Assembly: GCA_017893485.1 (NCBI GenBank)
Contig: CM030358.1
Span: 251,947,228 to 252,011,227, forward strand
Length of the DNA stretch: 64,000 bases
Direction: 5' to 3'
DNA from: Hemerocallis citrina
Lineage: Eukaryota; Streptophyta; Magnoliopsida; Asparagales; Asphodelaceae
Positions 54,091 through 64,000 of the stretch are shown here, piece after piece. How positions within the stretch are numbered: position 1 is the stretch's first letter; each line of letters opens with the position of its first letter. The notes below the pieces were generated by a model, which was not told where the DNA came from, ran no database searches, and was given only the letters and a program-made list of their open reading frames with translations. Position numbers and translations under genes: made by a program.

Positions 54091-55090
54091 CTTTTTGCAC
54101 CCAAAAAATTATTTCAGAAAACCCATTAAAAAAAAAACCCTGTAAACTGACAAGTGGGTTCCAACCAAAAAAAAAAAAAACTCACCAAACCCTCAAAAGA
54201 ATGGAAGTGGGTCTTTTTGGCGGAAACCTCCTATATGGGTTCCCTCCAAACCCTTTAAAAAAGGTTCAGCAAAGCTATGAGGAAGCCAATATGAAGGTGG
54301 TAGGTGGCGGCGGCGGCGGCGGCGGTGGTGAAGGGCTTAGAAGAAGTATGGTGATTTTTTTTTTCTTATGCTGCTGTGTGTTTACTTAACATGATCTGAA
54401 GCCATAGATGTTATGGGCAAGAAAATGCACAATAGGTTTTAACGAAAGATTCAAAACCATATTTTGATGTTTACGGTTTTGAATTTTTTTTTTTTTTAAA
54501 TTTTATTTCGGAAGTTCGCATTTGCAAAATATCTAAACCATAGTTTCTTTTATTTACAGTTGCCCATGAGCAACGTCACCCTCGTGGTGACTGCAACCGA
54601 AGTGCAGCATGCTGAAGCCATCCCGTGGGCCCCAGGTAGCAATTAATCAAAAAATCACCAAACCAACAGTAAAGATTTATCATTCAATTTTAAATGCTTA
54701 CGGTTTTAAATGCTGCTTGTTTGACCAAATCAACAGAAAAGGTTTATCAATCCCAAATCACTAAATGAACAGAAAAAGTTTTATCATCAAAACCATATTT
54801 TAAGGAACCGGGGAGATTTTAAAAAACCAAAACCAAAACTAGGTCGAAAACCATTATAATTAAACATTTCTTCACATCAGATCTAAATATTAGATCTAAA
54901 CACCATAGAATCTAAACATCGAATAATCTATATGAACTGAAAGATATAGATCTACAGAATGATTAGATCCACAAATAGCATGTAAAGAAGATAAAAAAGA
55001 AAACCCTAAATTTCTTAAATTTCTTAAAGAAGAAATCATAAATTTCTTTAAACAAGAAACCCTACATTTCTTCAATTAATTCAGCAAAGA
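54091..55090. other. Copia leader region, including UTR-like captured sequence
   Basis: 54091-54370 may be the 5' UTR of the captured gene, with a (GGC)n tract at about 54308-54330. 54561-54645 is a GC-richer island of unknown origin with a 26-codon plus-strand frame. The rest is AT-rich leader next to the primer site. Confidence 0.45.
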
Positions 55091-55104
55091 TGGCTCTGAT
55101 ACCA
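55091..55104 (-). other. Primer-binding site of the copia
   Basis: On the minus strand TGGTATCAGAGCCA lies two bases inside the 5' LTR; complementary to initiator Met tRNA, the usual copia primer. Confidence 0.9.
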
Positions 55105-55106
55105 AT

Positions 55107-55639
55107 TGTTGGAATTTTATAAACACTTAAGAACATGTATAAAATATTAATAACAATCGAAAACATGTTTCCATGAATCTAGATCTTAATCATGTTACAA
55201 AAGTGCTTTAATATAAAATCATAAATCATGAAACTATAGATCTTTGCTAAATTAAAAGAAGAAGAACATTAAAAGCGGAAGCACTAACCTGAAGCCATTG
55301 ATAGAGATTGCGCAGAGGATTTGGATCTTCCTATATGATAAGCACTTCTATGAGAGGCCGTCTCTCTATTCTTCTGTTGATGGGATTACAGATGGAATAA
55401 GAAGATGCGTATATATAGGGGACCATAACCCTAATTGATAATTATTGATTTCCAATTTTGCCCATCACAAAATAAGAAATCTACTTTATGGTCTCTACAC
55501 GTGTTATATCACACTTAACATTATATGCTTTTAACCCATTACTTAATCTTGATTAGATCACTTTAATTTGGGTTAGACTTTAGGATAGCAATCATACATT
55601 TAGTCACATATGTGAGCCCACATAGATTATTTTCCAACA
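55107..55639 (-). repeat. 5' LTR of the copia (533 bp)
   Basis: Near-identical to 49368-49900; about four substitutions seen by eye. TATATATA at 55410-55417. Confidence 0.92.
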
Positions 55640-55644
55640 ATACA
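55640..55644. repeat. Right TSD of the nested copia (ATACA)
   Basis: Exact match to 49363-49367. Confidence 0.9.
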
Positions 55645-56274
55645 GACTCTAAACTCGCTTTCTCAGAAAGCAAGGAGGTTAATACCACACTCGCTTTATG
55701 AAAAAGCGAGTTTAGGCAAAAAAATTTCCAATTCAAGTTGCATATGCAAATTCATTCACAGTCTCTAAACTTCATATCTACTCCAAAATCTATGAATCCA
55801 AATTCATTCACAATCTCTAAACTTCCAATAATTTTGAAACAAATGGGAATTATCTTAGTTCAAAATTAAACGCATACAAATTAGTAGAAAGTCCACATCA
55901 CATAATACAGCAATTACAAACTACTACAAAGTTGACAAAACAAACACAAATATATTGGAATTTGACATGGTTTAAATATTTCGAGATCCTCTATTAGAAT
56001 GGAGATAAGGAGAGAAAAAAAACTAGCCTGGGGTATTAAAAACCCCCAAACGACACTCACTGTCTCAAAAAGCGAGTTTGGAAAAAACTCACTCCAGCGA
56101 GTCTTGGTTAGGGAGAAATAAAAAAAACCCAAACCTCACACTCGCTGTTTCAAAAAGCGAGGGAATTTTATCAAACTCGCTTTTTGAGACAGCAAGTAGG
56201 TTTTGGAAATTTTTATAAAAAGTGGGTCAGTTTGGGAAAACTTTCTAAAAGTGGGTCATTTTGGGAAAAGATTC
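55645..56274 (-). repeat. Right arm of MULE-3
   Basis: Reverse copy of the left arm, including the ACTCGCTTT/AAAGCGAGT palindromes (for example 55656-55712, 56055-56195). Confidence 0.87.
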
Positions 56275-56283
56275 AAGAAAAGT
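56275..56283. repeat. Right TSD of MULE-3 (AAGAAAAGT)
   Basis: Exact match to 48313-48321. Confidence 0.88.
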
Positions 56284-56667
56284 AACATAATAGCATTGTT
56301 TTCAAATTTCAAATTTCAAAATTTAAAACATAGTAAAAATGCAAGGAAAGGGGATAAATGCAGTTACTTTTAGAAAAACTTATTAAAAAAGTCTGTATAA
56401 TATTGCACATCGATATATACTAGTTATTATTTAATATTTTTGATGGTAAACTTAATAGTGGTATTTAAAATTAGGTGGTACTTTACTTATATATTAATGT
56501 CAATGGGCTAAAATAAATTTTCTCTTAACTGTAATTAAAAAAAACCTGGTCAGCTGCAGGATTTGAACATTGTGGCATCATAATAGGACAAATCAACTAG
56601 CCAAAGCATTATGATTTTGATTATCAAAGAATTGCCATTACTAATTATATATTATATTAACAATTGT

Positions 56668-56722
<55 letters not shown>

Positions 56723-58049
56723 TAAGCACATATTATTAGGCCTTTGAAGTCAATTCATTAATTAGCTAAAAGGATAGAACCATTGATATGAATACTCGTA
56801 CAAACATACAGGAGTATGCAAAGTTTTCAGAAATTAGAACGGAAACAGTATCTTGATTATTATTTAGTTTACAAGGATCATTAAAATTATTATATTAACA
56901 GACAATTGTTAATATAATATATAATTAGTAACATATATGATTACACTTTTTTTAGGATAGCATATTCCGGGCTACTATAGACTAATATATAAACTAATTT
57001 AATTAGTAACAATTATAATATAGACTTTGGGGTAATATAGACTTTTTAAGTGATAGAAGTCTTATAAGAATTTGAAAGAGCCTACTAGAAGTCTTTTAGG
57101 CTTATAAGAGATTTTGAAAAAAATGTCTTATAGGAGGTAAAAAAAACTCTAAAAAAACTCTGGTAAGAAGTAGACCACCTCTTACAAGAGGTAAATCGCT
57201 TATAAGAGAAAAAGAACACTATCTTAGTTTAGTGACCACAACATAAAGAACCTTCAAATATATGTCTTTGTTCCTAAAGATACTTATTCCTATCTCAAAT
57301 ACGCCTCTCCAAGTTGTTCATAAATTTACTCCGAAAGTACTTTTGCAGTATCGCCAATTCACCATCTAGAATGGTTGATTGACCCCATCATTTATTGTTA
57401 TGGTCAGATTCATAAGAATTGGCAGGAAGAAATATTGTTCGCATCAACAGGACGCCAGAAGTTAGGTAGCATGGAGATGGATGAGCCTTTATAAAGTTAA
57501 ATTAAATATTGCTTGAGAGATGTTCAATATTCACCAATCACCAAGCATTTATCATTGTGGGTGCATGAAACATTATTAGTATTATGTTTTCTAAGTGCAT
57601 CGTTTTGTCTTCATAATGCATGTTTTCATTTTGTTTGTCTATTTGTCTTTTTTTTACTATAAACAGATATCGGTCTACTTTCATGCTTTTCAGGTAATAA
57701 ACAAGTTTAATAAAAAAGGAAGTATAATCCGCAAAAATATATCGAGTGAAGATTTTTTTTTATAGTATTTCTCAACAAGGGAACGATCTTCTTCTCTTAC
57801 CTTTAAGCCCAACAAAAGTACCAATAGAGCTAGTTGAGCGTTTTTATTGAAGAAGTAATGGCACTGTCAATAAACAACAATATATTGTAGCCTCAGCTTC
57901 TCCGATTCGCTTGGAGGAATTACCACGAATGGAGGATCCAAATGAAGGTCTGATATCAGTGACAATACATGTGGAGCATCATGAGCAGCCGGCTGAAGTT
58001 GAATTTGTTGACTCTTAATTTGGTGTGTATAAAACGTGTCAATAAATAT
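56284..58049. other. AT-rich intergenic sequence with (TA)n at 56669-56720
   Basis: Mostly non-coding. A pure (TA)n tract lies at about 56669-56720. At 57000-57210 short motifs such as CTTATAAGA and TCTTATAGG recur. 57830-58015 has a plus-strand segment (EELPRMEDPNEG-like, ending at a TAA near 58017) that may be a gene or transposon remnant, too short to identify. Confidence 0.5.
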
Positions 58050-58241
58050 CAGGGCCGGCCCTGAGTTCGCGGGGGCCCTAGGCGAACTTCCGAAATGGGG
58101 CCCCTAATAACATTTTTTTTTACGCATAAAATACATACCTATATTTACAAGAGAAGTTCAAATTTGGGGCCCCTAAAATCGCGAAATCTCCGGGGGCCCA
58201 AGGCGGCCGCCTTACATGCCTCTAGAGTAGAGCCGGCCCTG
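58050..58241. mobile_element. hAT-like MITE, copy 2 (192 bp)
   Basis: About 90% identical by eye to 38436-38632, same CAGGGCCGGCCCTG left end and AGAGCCGGCCCTG right end. The flanks ATAAATAT and ATAAATAC match in 7 of 8 bases. Confidence 0.87.
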
Positions 58242-58433
58242 ATAAATACTAATAAGTTTAAATTACGTTGTTCAGATTTTCATGTTAAAATAATATTAAT
58301 AAGAGATTCAAAAGAGATTCAGGAATAAGCAAAGAAAAAAAGCAATAAAGAAAGATTGCAAGATCAAGTAAAAAAAGAAGTTATTCAAAAAGAGCACATG
58401 TTGATTAGTGCCCAAGAAAGCTATCAAGAACAG

Positions 58434-59187
58434 TTGTTGCTATTCCATATTTGTGAGATTTTATCTGTATTTGATTAATTGATGATTGATTAGTATATGG
58501 TAAGAATATAAAGTGGATTCGTTATGAACAGCACGATAATGGTCGACCGCACTTCATTTCGGTCGACCGCATCGCAGTCGACTGCACATCACAGCTACAA
58601 TGAAGCAGTCGACCATTCATCTATACACTTTTCGTTAGAAAGATGAATGGTCAACTGCACCTAAATTGCGATCGACCGTACTTTGCATTGTTCACTCATT
58701 TGGAATGTATCATTTCTAATATTGATAGATACACTTCCCCGTCTATATAATTGGACGAACCACTGAGTATTCCTCACCTAATACTTCTGAGAAAAATCTT
58801 CTGAACTAATCTTTCAACAATCAATCCGAGTGTGTGTGATAACTATTTATATTCTTCAGTCAGGATCATTAAGGAACTTGATTTTTTTTTCTTCCACTTC
58901 GGTGAGAATGACGGGACTTGTTTTAGAAGTTCTGTGGGTATAATAGGTCTCTCGGCCTGAATCCAAGAATCATTGTAGAAGGGTTTGAGTATAGTGGAAC
59001 GCTTGTGGCGGAGAATTGCAAAAAGTAGGTGGTTTAGACGTAGACCTGGGGGGTCGAACCACGTTATATCACTGCGTCACTTGTGCTATCTGTGTTTGAT
59101 TTTTTTATCTCTTCTTATTTACTTTGTTATTCATTTTAATTTTTTAATTCCGCACCATCACCCTATTCCCCCCCAAGGTGATTTACA
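58434..59187 (+). repeat. Probable 5' LTR of a decayed copia element
   Basis: The right edge is set by the primer site (TGGTATCAGAG at 59189-59199) just after TTTACA. The left edge at about 58434 (TGTTGC) is uncertain. Contains repeated GGTCGACCGCA motifs (58545-58680), a TATATAA near 58743 and a CT-rich tract near 59150. Confidence 0.5.
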
Positions 59188-59188
59188 G

Positions 59189-59199
59189 TGGTATCAGAG
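59189..59199 (+). other. Primer-binding site of the decayed copia
   Basis: TGGTATCAGAG, initiator-Met type. Confidence 0.7.
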
Positions 59200-59242
59200 G
59201 GAGGTACTTATCAAAAGCTTAAAAGCTTAAGCAAAAGGTCCA

Positions 59243-59848
59243 ATGGCGAAAATTCCTCCTCCCGAAAATTTGTACTCATCGGAGCCATTCATCTCCAATG
59301 GGACAAGTCTAAGACGCTCACTTCTTACAGATGCTTGGAGAAAAAGTATGGAACATGTGCATAAACAGAACTAAGATTCTTGTCAGCGATGGAAAGAGGG
59401 CCTTTACAAAAGCTGAACTAGCATTGAAAACTGCAAATTCCATGGCTATGATAGCACTCTATACAGGGTTAAACAATGAGGAATTGATGCGATGCGGGCG
59501 AAATTGTAAGACAACATACGAAATTTGGAACAACATGTTGAAATGACATGAGAAAACTGCTTCTGAGGTAAAAGCTAAAGTAAATTTATGTTTTTATAAG
59601 TTTGATGTTTTTCATATATTGCCAGGAGAAAACATAGATCAAACGCTTGCTCATTTCGATATCATTGCACACGAGCTTGAGAGCTTAGGAAAGGGGTTGG
59701 ATGATGACTGAAAGGTCGGAAAACTAATAAGCTGTCTTACACCCGAGTGGTATGTAAAAGCTGCTGCAATGAGGGAAACCCGTGAGGAAAACAGATTCGA
59801 TTACTATTCATTCCAAGGAAAGTTAAAGACATACAAGATGGAGATGGC
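59243..59848 (+). pseudogene. gag: Copia gag fragment (UBN2-type), interrupted by a gypsy LTR
   Basis: From the ATG at 59243 the first 40 codons are in one frame; after a shift near 59330 a clear gag helix domain follows: AMIALYTGLNNEELMR, CKTTYEIWNNM, then FDIIAHELESLGKGL, LISCLTPEW and FQGKLKTYKMEM. Stops at 59544-59546 and about 59709-59711 fit CGA or TGG changes to TGA. It is cut at 59848 by an LTR starting TGTAACTCC. Confidence 0.8.
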
Positions 59849-60880
59849 TGTAACTCCCCACATTTTTATTTGAATTAAAAATGCATTTTTTTGATTTTTA
59901 CACGTATGATGCACGTGCTAATTTTTCCATCCCTAATTCTTACTCTTATTTACTAATTTTAGCATGCATAATCTTATTTAGCCTTTTTATTTAACCCATG
60001 GATCTAAAGTTAAATTCTAACCCATTAGATTAATTAAAAGGATAGCACACTAGAATAATTAAGTTAGATAATTAAAATGAAAGCCCATGGGACAAGCGCA
60101 TTAATTAAATCCTATTTTATGTTGTGCATGAACTAATACATGACATGTAACAACTTTTAGTATACATTTTAAACTATAGGAATTGTATTGAATATTGTAC
60201 ATGTGTGTGTGTGCACTAGTGCAACTAAGAGAGGAGCATGGTGGCCGGTTTTGAGTAGTGGGGAGAGAGGGGGTTGGGGGTTAAGGTTTTGAAGAGTTAA
60301 AAAGGAGTTAGAAAAGGAAAGGTTGAGTGGGTAATTAAGGAGAGAGTTATTAGGTGGAGATTTATGCAAATTAAACCCTCCCATTGTCCTATAAATACAC
60401 CCTCATTTTCCCCTCTCTTGTCACACCAAAACGTAACAAAATTAAGAGAGAAAAAGAAATAGTGAAAGAGAGTACCTTGTGCTTGGAGGCTTGCTAGGAA
60501 GAGAAGGACAAGGAGGTTCTAGTGGAGCTAGGAGTTAGGAGAGGTCTCTTCATTTGTGATTTTTCATTCTTCATAGAGGTGGGTGATTTCTTACTTTCTA
60601 GTTGTAGAGTATGCATACTAAAAACTATAAATGAGTATTTTAAGTTGATATTGATGTGAAATATGTAGATAAAATCCATACTAGTGGTAATATGCTATGA
60701 ATGAGAATAGTCTTGTGGTGATTAAGCAAATAATAGATACCATGCTAATTAAAAAGAAGATTTTTGACTAAAGGATTAATACTATGAATCATGTTAGTAT
60801 GCTTGTAAATTTTTATACATATTGAATATATGAAAATTTGTTGGAGGATGTCATATTCAAATTATGCATTAGAATCAGGA
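59849..60880 (+). repeat. LTR of another Ty3/gypsy element (end uncertain)
   Basis: Starts TGTAACTCCCCAC exactly where the gag frame breaks. A TATA box (TATAAATA, 60390-60397) is followed by CACCCTC and CT-rich sequence, as in element C. The internal character (long AT-rich tail) resembles chromovirus LTRs, but the right end and a target duplication are not found, so it may be a truncated or solo LTR. Confidence 0.55.
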
Positions 60881-61384
60881 TGACTAAGAAAGAAGAAAAA
60901 AAGTAAAACAAAATTTAAGAGAAAAAAGCAAAGAGAGAGTACTTCATATGAGAGTCTGGGTTTGAGAGTTTTCCATTGTAAACAGTAAATATCTTCTGGT
61001 GAGGCTTAGAGATACATATGGTCGTTGTGAGAGTGGTTGTAACTCTTATATTTTTTCTAGTTAAATAATATCTCGGTTATTTCTCACTGAGATTAGGCGT
61101 GGCCAAACCAGAACAAAATTGTGTTTTTTGTGTGTTTGATTTGATCTATTTTTGCTTGGTGGTTTGTTCGTAGTGATCTGTCGCAGAACCCGACAGAAAA
61201 TCCTAATAGTGTGTGGTAACCTCCAACATGTGCATGAGAACTCATAGAGAGTAGATGTGGTAGATATCCTAACAGTGTGTGGTAACCTCTAACATGTGCA
61301 TGAGAACTCTTAGAGAGTAGATGTGGTAGACTTTGTCTTATTTACAGATGCTGATTCGATGGATTTGTTTATGTTGTTCGTGAT
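60881..61384. other. Non-coding sequence with a 66-bp direct duplication
   Basis: A unit containing AGTGTGTGGTAACCT and GAGAGTAGATGTGGTAGA occurs twice in tandem (about 61201-61266 and 61267-61332). No gene. Confidence 0.6.
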
Positions 61385-61735
61385 AATAAATGGAAGAAAT
61401 CTATGGTCCAAGAGATCCATTATATCAAGAAGAATGGGTTTGGGAAGCTTATGGAACTTCTAAATGGGCATAAGTCAATTGGTGTGCAATATGTCTATAA
61501 GACAATGTTGAATAAAAAGGTGAAGTAGATGAGCATGAATCACGTTTTTTGTGAAATGCCACAAGCAAAAGCATGGTTTTGATCACTATAAACTTTTTGC
61601 TCATGTTATATTCCTTTGGACTATTCGTTTAGTCTATAGCCCTTGGCTACCCAAAATGAGTGGACTGTCCATCAAATGGATGTGAAATCAACTTGGTTAA
61701 AAATGATGTCCTTGAATAAGAGGTTGTTAGGATAA
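61385..61735 (+). pseudogene. Decayed copia reverse transcriptase fragment
   Basis: Matches the start of copia RT: a K-S-M-V-Q-E-I segment, GHKSIGVQYVYKTMLNKKVK, and, after shifts, WTVHQMDVKSTWL. Several stops and frame changes. It may be the remainder of the copia whose gag ends at 59848. Confidence 0.65.
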
Positions 61736-62457
61736 TGTCTTGCATATTTGTTGTTTAATGAGAAAAAGAGACGATGAAGCACGGAGGTCGAAGCGTCGAA
61801 TAGAAACGAAGACGGAAACAAGAGCAACAACAACAACAGAGGCATGTACAGTCGAATGTACACCCCTCAGGTCCAGGCACGTTGAGTTGGGGTCGACCAC
61901 ACTTGGGTGCAGTCGACCGCTCGCGATTGGGCTTTTATCTGGGTGATATTTTTGACCCATCTTCAATCCAAGTCAGATCGTACGGCTCCTATTCAGTGTC
62001 TTCTTCTAAATGATATCTCGGATGACTGATATATCAAGACTAACCTAGGGTTCTCTTTATTCTTCTTCTATTTATTGTAATGGCCTCCAATATAAGATGT
62101 CAAGTACTTCATTGATATTATTCTCCATTGCAAGTGAGATTTGAGAGATAGTTTTTTGTGAGTGAGTTTAATTCTTTGTATTGTGTGAATTTGTAACGCT
62201 TTGTAATCTTCTCTAGATGAATATTATATCTCCTTATATATTCCTCCGGATTAAGCGAAAGCTAATCGGGATAAATTCTCGTGTGTTTTGTGTTGGATTA
62301 GTAGAGATTTATTTGTTTGGTTGTTCGATTGATTCGTCTTTTCTACCATGCCATCCTCATTGCTCTAATGAGTTCCGCTGCGCTAGAAGTGTTTGACAAA
62401 ATTCTTCAAAGAAAGTTGTGGTGAGACTACTCTCCCTATGACAACACCCTAACAGAG
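61736..62457. other. Probable retrotransposon LTR remnant without genes
   Basis: Contains GGTCGACCACA and AGTCGACCGC motifs (61893-61920) reminiscent of the 58545-58680 motifs, then AT-rich transcript-end-like sequence. The right end ...CCCTAACA/GAG abuts the CACTA element. Could be a diverged 3' LTR; not proven. Confidence 0.4.
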
Positions 62458-64000
62458 CACTACAACAGAGAAGTTATTCGCCGGCTCTTTTTTAGCCATA
62501 CACTGGCATTTTTTTACGCCGGTGAATGTTTCACCGGCGTTTCTAAAAATGCCAGTACAAATGCCGCCGAATCGAGCGTCGCGGAAAGATAGGTGTATTC
62601 ACCGGCGTTTCTTCTGGACGCTAGGTATATCTTGAAAATACACCGGCGGCCAGACAAACGCCGGTATATGCGAATTTCTGAGTGCCGTTCTTTCCCTAAT
62701 ATACATTCACACATACCACCGGTATATATCTTTCACCGGCATTTGTATAAACGCCGGTGTATGTCCAATATTTACCGGCGGTCAATGAACGCCGGTGTAT
62801 GCTTGTTTCTGTGCGCCCTTATTTCCCTAATTACAATCACCGGCGTGTTATAAAACTCTAGTATATAGATATTCACCGACATTTAATGATGCACCGCTAT
62901 AGATATATGGGTACACCGGCGTGCGTGGAAATGCCCCCCTAACGAAATTTTCAACTAAACAATAAGATACACCGGCGTTCTATGAAACGCCGGTGTATGC
63001 CTGTTCGTTTTTCCTACTCCAATTTTTCATTCGATTTCAATTCACAATTTCATTTAAAAAACCTGTAAACTAATTCACAACTGATTCAACCAATTTCAGG
63101 CATATTAATGCGCAAATCACAACCAAACACAAGAATTAATTAAGATAATAAAGTTTCATACATAGTCCATTAATCGTCCAAATTCACCGCACAATTAACA
63201 CAGTGTCATAATTAACAAATACAGTAATTAACATCCCAAATATCTCAACAATTACTTAAAACAACAATCTAGAACATAACAACAACAAGGACAACATAAC
63301 AACAACAACTAGAGTAGGCCGACCACAGATCCATACCCCTCGAGTAGCTTCAGTGCTGATCATCAGAATTTCCTTCATCTGGGTGACCGCTCTATGAAAA
63401 AAAAACAATAATTTAGTTCAACAGGAAACCAAATATAAGAAAAATAAGAAAAATAAGAAGGGGCTCATATCAAGTGTAGTTTTAAGGAACTGTCATCGTG
63501 GAAGGAAACCAAATATAGAAGCCAGAAATGGAAACAGAGAATGGTAGAGAATGAGGATACACCAGGCTAACATAGCGGCATTTTCCTCATCTCTCTCTCA
63601 TCCCTTCTTTCCCTTCAGCACACGCACACAAAGAGACATCAGCAACAACAGCAAGAGCGACAAGAACAACAAAAATAATAAATTATTATAAACGAGATGT
63701 CTCTTTATGGGTTTCCAGATCTCCACTCGAGCCCTCTCTTTGTAATCACAGCCCAATTAAGAACATAGACGACAACCACTAAACAATCCAATCACAGCCC
63801 AATCAAAATTTGCCATCCTGGATCTTAAATCTTTAGATGCATGAATTCAGCTTCTTTAATAGTAAAAGAAAATGAAAATTTCCAGTATCTAAGCATATAT
63901 GTTTCTCTATTAATTCTTCATCCCAACTAAATCATGATGTTTGTGGCTTCAACATAAACCTGCACAAGGATTGTTCAGCCCAATTCTTGTACAGATTTGG
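62458..64000. mobile_element. CACTA (En/Spm-like) transposon, one end, runs off the window
   Basis: Starts CACTACAACAGAGAAG, the CACTA superfamily terminus, preceded by GAG as possible 3-bp TSD. The first 560 bp hold about a dozen subterminal motifs in both orientations (TTCACCGGCG, CGCCGGTGTA), the classic transposase-binding arrangement of En/Spm. No transposase is seen in the remaining 1 kb, which has only AT-rich, gene-free sequence; the other end lies outside. Confidence 0.85.
62480..63005. repeat. Subterminal repeat array of the CACTA element
   Basis: Inverted pairs such as ACGCCGGTGAATGTTTCACC (62516-62539) and ACACCGGCGTTC...GAACGCCGGTGTA (for example 62970-62998) recur. Spacing within a pair is 4-14 bp, so many pairs can form hairpins. 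Some copies have decayed (CACCGACATT, CACCGCTATA). Confidence 0.87.

Larger units (their letters stand above)
49368..55639 (-). mobile_element. Ty1/copia retrotransposon, rearranged and non-autonomous (6,272 bp)
   Basis: TGTTGG...CCAACA LTRs of 533 bp at both ends, minus-strand polarity, initiator-Met primer site at 55091-55104, purine tract next to the left LTR, and a 5-bp TSD. The LTRs differ at about four positions. Inside, protease, most of gag and the integrase core are missing; a gag start is fused to the end of integrase, a gag C-terminal remnant lies upstream of it, and a host-like gene fragment sits between the primer site and the gag remnant. RT and RNase H are recognisable but damaged. 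Confidence 0.92.
48322..56274. mobile_element. MULE-3: non-autonomous Mutator-like element split by a copia
   Basis: Ends GATTTTTTCCCCAAAATGAC (left) and GAATCTTTTCCCAAAATGAC (right, reverse strand), with an exact 9-bp TSD. Without the nested copia it is about 1.68 kb (48322-49367 plus 55645-56274) and is inverted-repeat for most of its length. It contains many ACTCGCTTT...AAAGCGAGT palindromes. No coding sequence; a 78-codon frame at 48467-48703 and its mirror at 55914-56132 are two arms of the same non-coding repeat. Confidence 0.9.

Overview
This window is plant nuclear DNA made almost entirely of nested transposable elements. The evidence is direct: Ty3/gypsy and Ty1/copia LTR retrotransposons, a PIF/Harbinger element, several Mutator-like elements (MULEs), hAT-like MITEs, the end of a CACTA element, plant mobile domain (PMD) genes, and AT-rich intergenic DNA with (TA)n tracts. 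It is most like a seed plant, probably a eudicot. I cannot name the species. I see no rRNA or tRNA gene and no intact host gene; one 75-bp stretch looks like an isolated host exon.

1-30136 is a three-level nest of gypsy elements. Element B (Tat lineage, minus strand, right LTR 29555-30136) has a heavily decayed gag-pol (24027-29470), tandem repeats (22430-23885) and antisense genes (19693-21638). Element A (Tat lineage, plus strand, 3' LTR 19117-19692) is inserted into B's antisense gene; only A's 3' part is in the window, with its own antisense genes on the minus strand (1-15935) and tandem repeats (16317-18690). Element C (chromovirus, Tekay/Del-like, 839-13111, LTRs of about 3.97 kb, TSD GCTAT) is inserted into A's antisense gene. 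C has nearly identical LTRs but lacks the integrase core.

30137-37372 holds a (TA)n tract with a small MITE in it, then a 6.6-kb PIF/Harbinger element (30690-37285, TSD TAA). The Harbinger carries a Myb-like ORF1, a DDE transposase and a third gene encoding a PMD protein. A candidate host exon flanks it.

37373-47661 contains a hAT-like MITE (38436-38632), a foldback element, and a 5.7-kb MULE with TIRs of about 385 bp (40101-45775, 9-bp TSD). This MULE also carries a transposase and a convergent PMD gene. Low-complexity DNA and tandem duplications follow.

47662-56274 holds a 624-bp MULE MITE and, 36 bp further on, a non-autonomous MULE (48322-56274) split by a 6.27-kb minus-strand copia element (49368-55639, TSD ATACA). 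The copia has lost most of gag, its protease and integrase core, and carries what looks like a captured host-gene fragment.

56284-64000 contains a (TA)n tract, a second copy of the hAT-like MITE (58050-58241), a decayed copia 5' end with gag, an unrelated gypsy LTR, a decayed copia RT fragment, and the start of a CACTA element (62458 onward) that leaves the window.

Common themes: most premature stops fit C-to-T or G-to-A transitions, as expected from decay of methylated DNA. Both LTR elements with near-identical LTRs lack the integrase core, so they were probably moved by proteins from other copies. Several unrelated DNA transposons carry arrays of short palindromes near their ends.
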